From the NCBI GenBank assembly GCA_027083995.1, contig JALWME010000046.1, forward strand, positions 1 to 6,632: a stretch of DNA of 6,632 nt. The letters run 5' to 3'. The notes under the pieces were generated by a model, which saw only the letters and a program-made list of their open reading frames with translations, did no database searches and was not told where the DNA came from. Below, piece by piece: positions 6,268 to 6,632 of this stretch. The DNA comes from Sulfurovum sp. Its GTDB lineage: Bacteria > Campylobacterota > Campylobacteria > Campylobacterales > Sulfurovaceae. The position numbers were made by a program, and so were the translations under genes. Positions within the stretch are counted from its first letter, which is position 1, and the number at the start of each line of letters is the position of its first letter.

Positions 6268-6585
6268 CTATCTTTCTTTATATAATCCGTTACTGCTATT
6301 GGTTTTTGGTATAACGGCTATGTGTGCATCTGTAAACTCTTTTTTGTAACGAGGCAGTAATTTTTCTAATACTTTTATATCTGTAGTGGGAAATGTATTG
6401 GCACGATACTGCCCATTTTTCTTTATAACTTTTATGGTGTCCTTCAATTTAGGGGAAAGCTTGTTTAGTCTTTTGTTTAGCGTGGTGGCATCTTTATATA
6501 CAGCAATATTGACAGTGTATAATGTATCTGAAAAACTTTGTGAGGGGAATAGTAGCAAACTAAATAGTAGTAAAAAACGTGACAT
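6268..6585 (-). CDS. Small secreted protein with a SPOR-like domain
   Basis: 105 residues. Residues 1-19 look like a Sec signal peptide: a short basic start (SR), a leucine/phenylalanine core (about 4-13) and a possible cleavage site after SFS (before D20), so the product is probably periplasmic. The mature part (about 22-92) reads as beta-alpha-beta-beta-alpha-beta: YTVNIAVYKD, a helix with KRLNKL, TIKVIKK, GQYRANTF, a helix with VLEKLLPRYK, then AHIAVI. This layout, with the opening YTV strand and a GQYR turn before the third strand, resembles the SPOR peptidoglycan-binding fold. I do not see a decisive signature, so the domain call is tentative. No cysteine is present. AAAGAG lies a few bases before the ATG, a moderate ribosome binding site. 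It is convergent with dnaG, with its own promoter and terminator, and appears to be a single-gene unit. Confidence 0.75.
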   Translation of the reverse strand: MSRFLLLFSLLLFPSQSFSDTLYTVNIAVYKDATTLNKRLNKLSPKLKDTIKVIKKNGQYRANTFPTTDIKVLEKLLPRYKKEFTDAHIAVIPKTNSSNGLYKER

Positions 6586-6610
6586 AGGGTACTCTTTTTC
6601 TTTTTAAGAC

Positions 6611-6619
6611 AGTATAGCA
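6611..6619 (-). promoter_or_regulatory. Extended -10 promoter for the SPOR-like gene
   Basis: TGCTATACT on the minus strand is an extended -10 (TG-n-TATACT) preceded by a T run (6624-6620). A start near 6604 would give a leader of about 20 bases before the ATG at 6585. The -35 region is at or beyond the window edge. Confidence 0.5.
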
Positions 6620-6632
6620 AAAAGAGATATAA

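Noticed and set aside
6386..6607. Plus-strand open frame of 73 codons near the right edge
   Set aside because: Antisense to the SPOR-like gene, and it runs through that gene's promoter; no ribosome binding site.
1..6632. CRISPR array, insertion sequence, phage genes, tRNA, rRNA or toxin-antitoxin pair
   Set aside because: I saw no spaced repeats, terminal inverted repeats, transposase motifs, cloverleaf or toxin-like small gene pair; the content is conserved housekeeping genes.

Overview
The window looks like ordinary chromosome of a member of the Campylobacterota (epsilonproteobacteria). The evidence is the protein character of DnaG, RNase III, RNase HI and AroC, the moderately AT-rich DNA, the tight head-to-tail packing, and the gene order. 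As I remember it, the order dnaG / divergent membrane protein / rnhA / rnc / aroC is also found in Campylobacter jejuni. A Sulfurovum- or Sulfurimonas-like genus is my guess, but the sequence alone does not settle it. I see no mobile element, CRISPR array, tRNA or rRNA.

Layout. Positions 4509 down to 1 (minus strand) form one compact operon: a membrane-anchored TPR protein with a C-terminal zinc ribbon (4509-3448), RNase HI (3488-3045, starting inside the previous gene), RNase III (3030-2359), chorismate synthase (2362-1286, ATGA overlap) and a DUF945/YdgA-like membrane-anchored protein (1281 to beyond position 1, 3' end missing). Three of these five genes start with TTG or GTG. From 4567 to 6225 (plus strand) lies dnaG, the DNA primase, transcribed divergently. 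A small secreted SPOR-like protein (6585-6268, minus) converges on dnaG, and each of the two genes has its own terminator hairpin. No gene-free stretch exceeds 60 bases; the last 47 bases hold only a probable promoter for the small secreted protein.

Regulation. The 57-base gap between the operon and dnaG holds a perfect 23-bp palindrome whose two arms each end in an outward-facing TATAAT. This makes a symmetric divergent promoter. The dnaG TATAAT is so close to the ATG that the message is probably leaderless, and there is no Shine-Dalgarno sequence. The minus-strand message would have a leader of about 20 bases with a good AAGGA.

Functional theme. Primase, RNase HI and RNase III are nucleic-acid enzymes: primer synthesis, removal of RNA from RNA-DNA hybrids, and double-stranded RNA processing. 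AroC is aromatic amino acid biosynthesis and appears to be simply co-transcribed. The points most worth a second look are the palindromic divergent promoter, an Asp-to-Asn change at a metal-binding position of RNase III, and the LapB/YciM-like architecture of the TPR-zinc-ribbon protein. I found no clear new multi-gene system.
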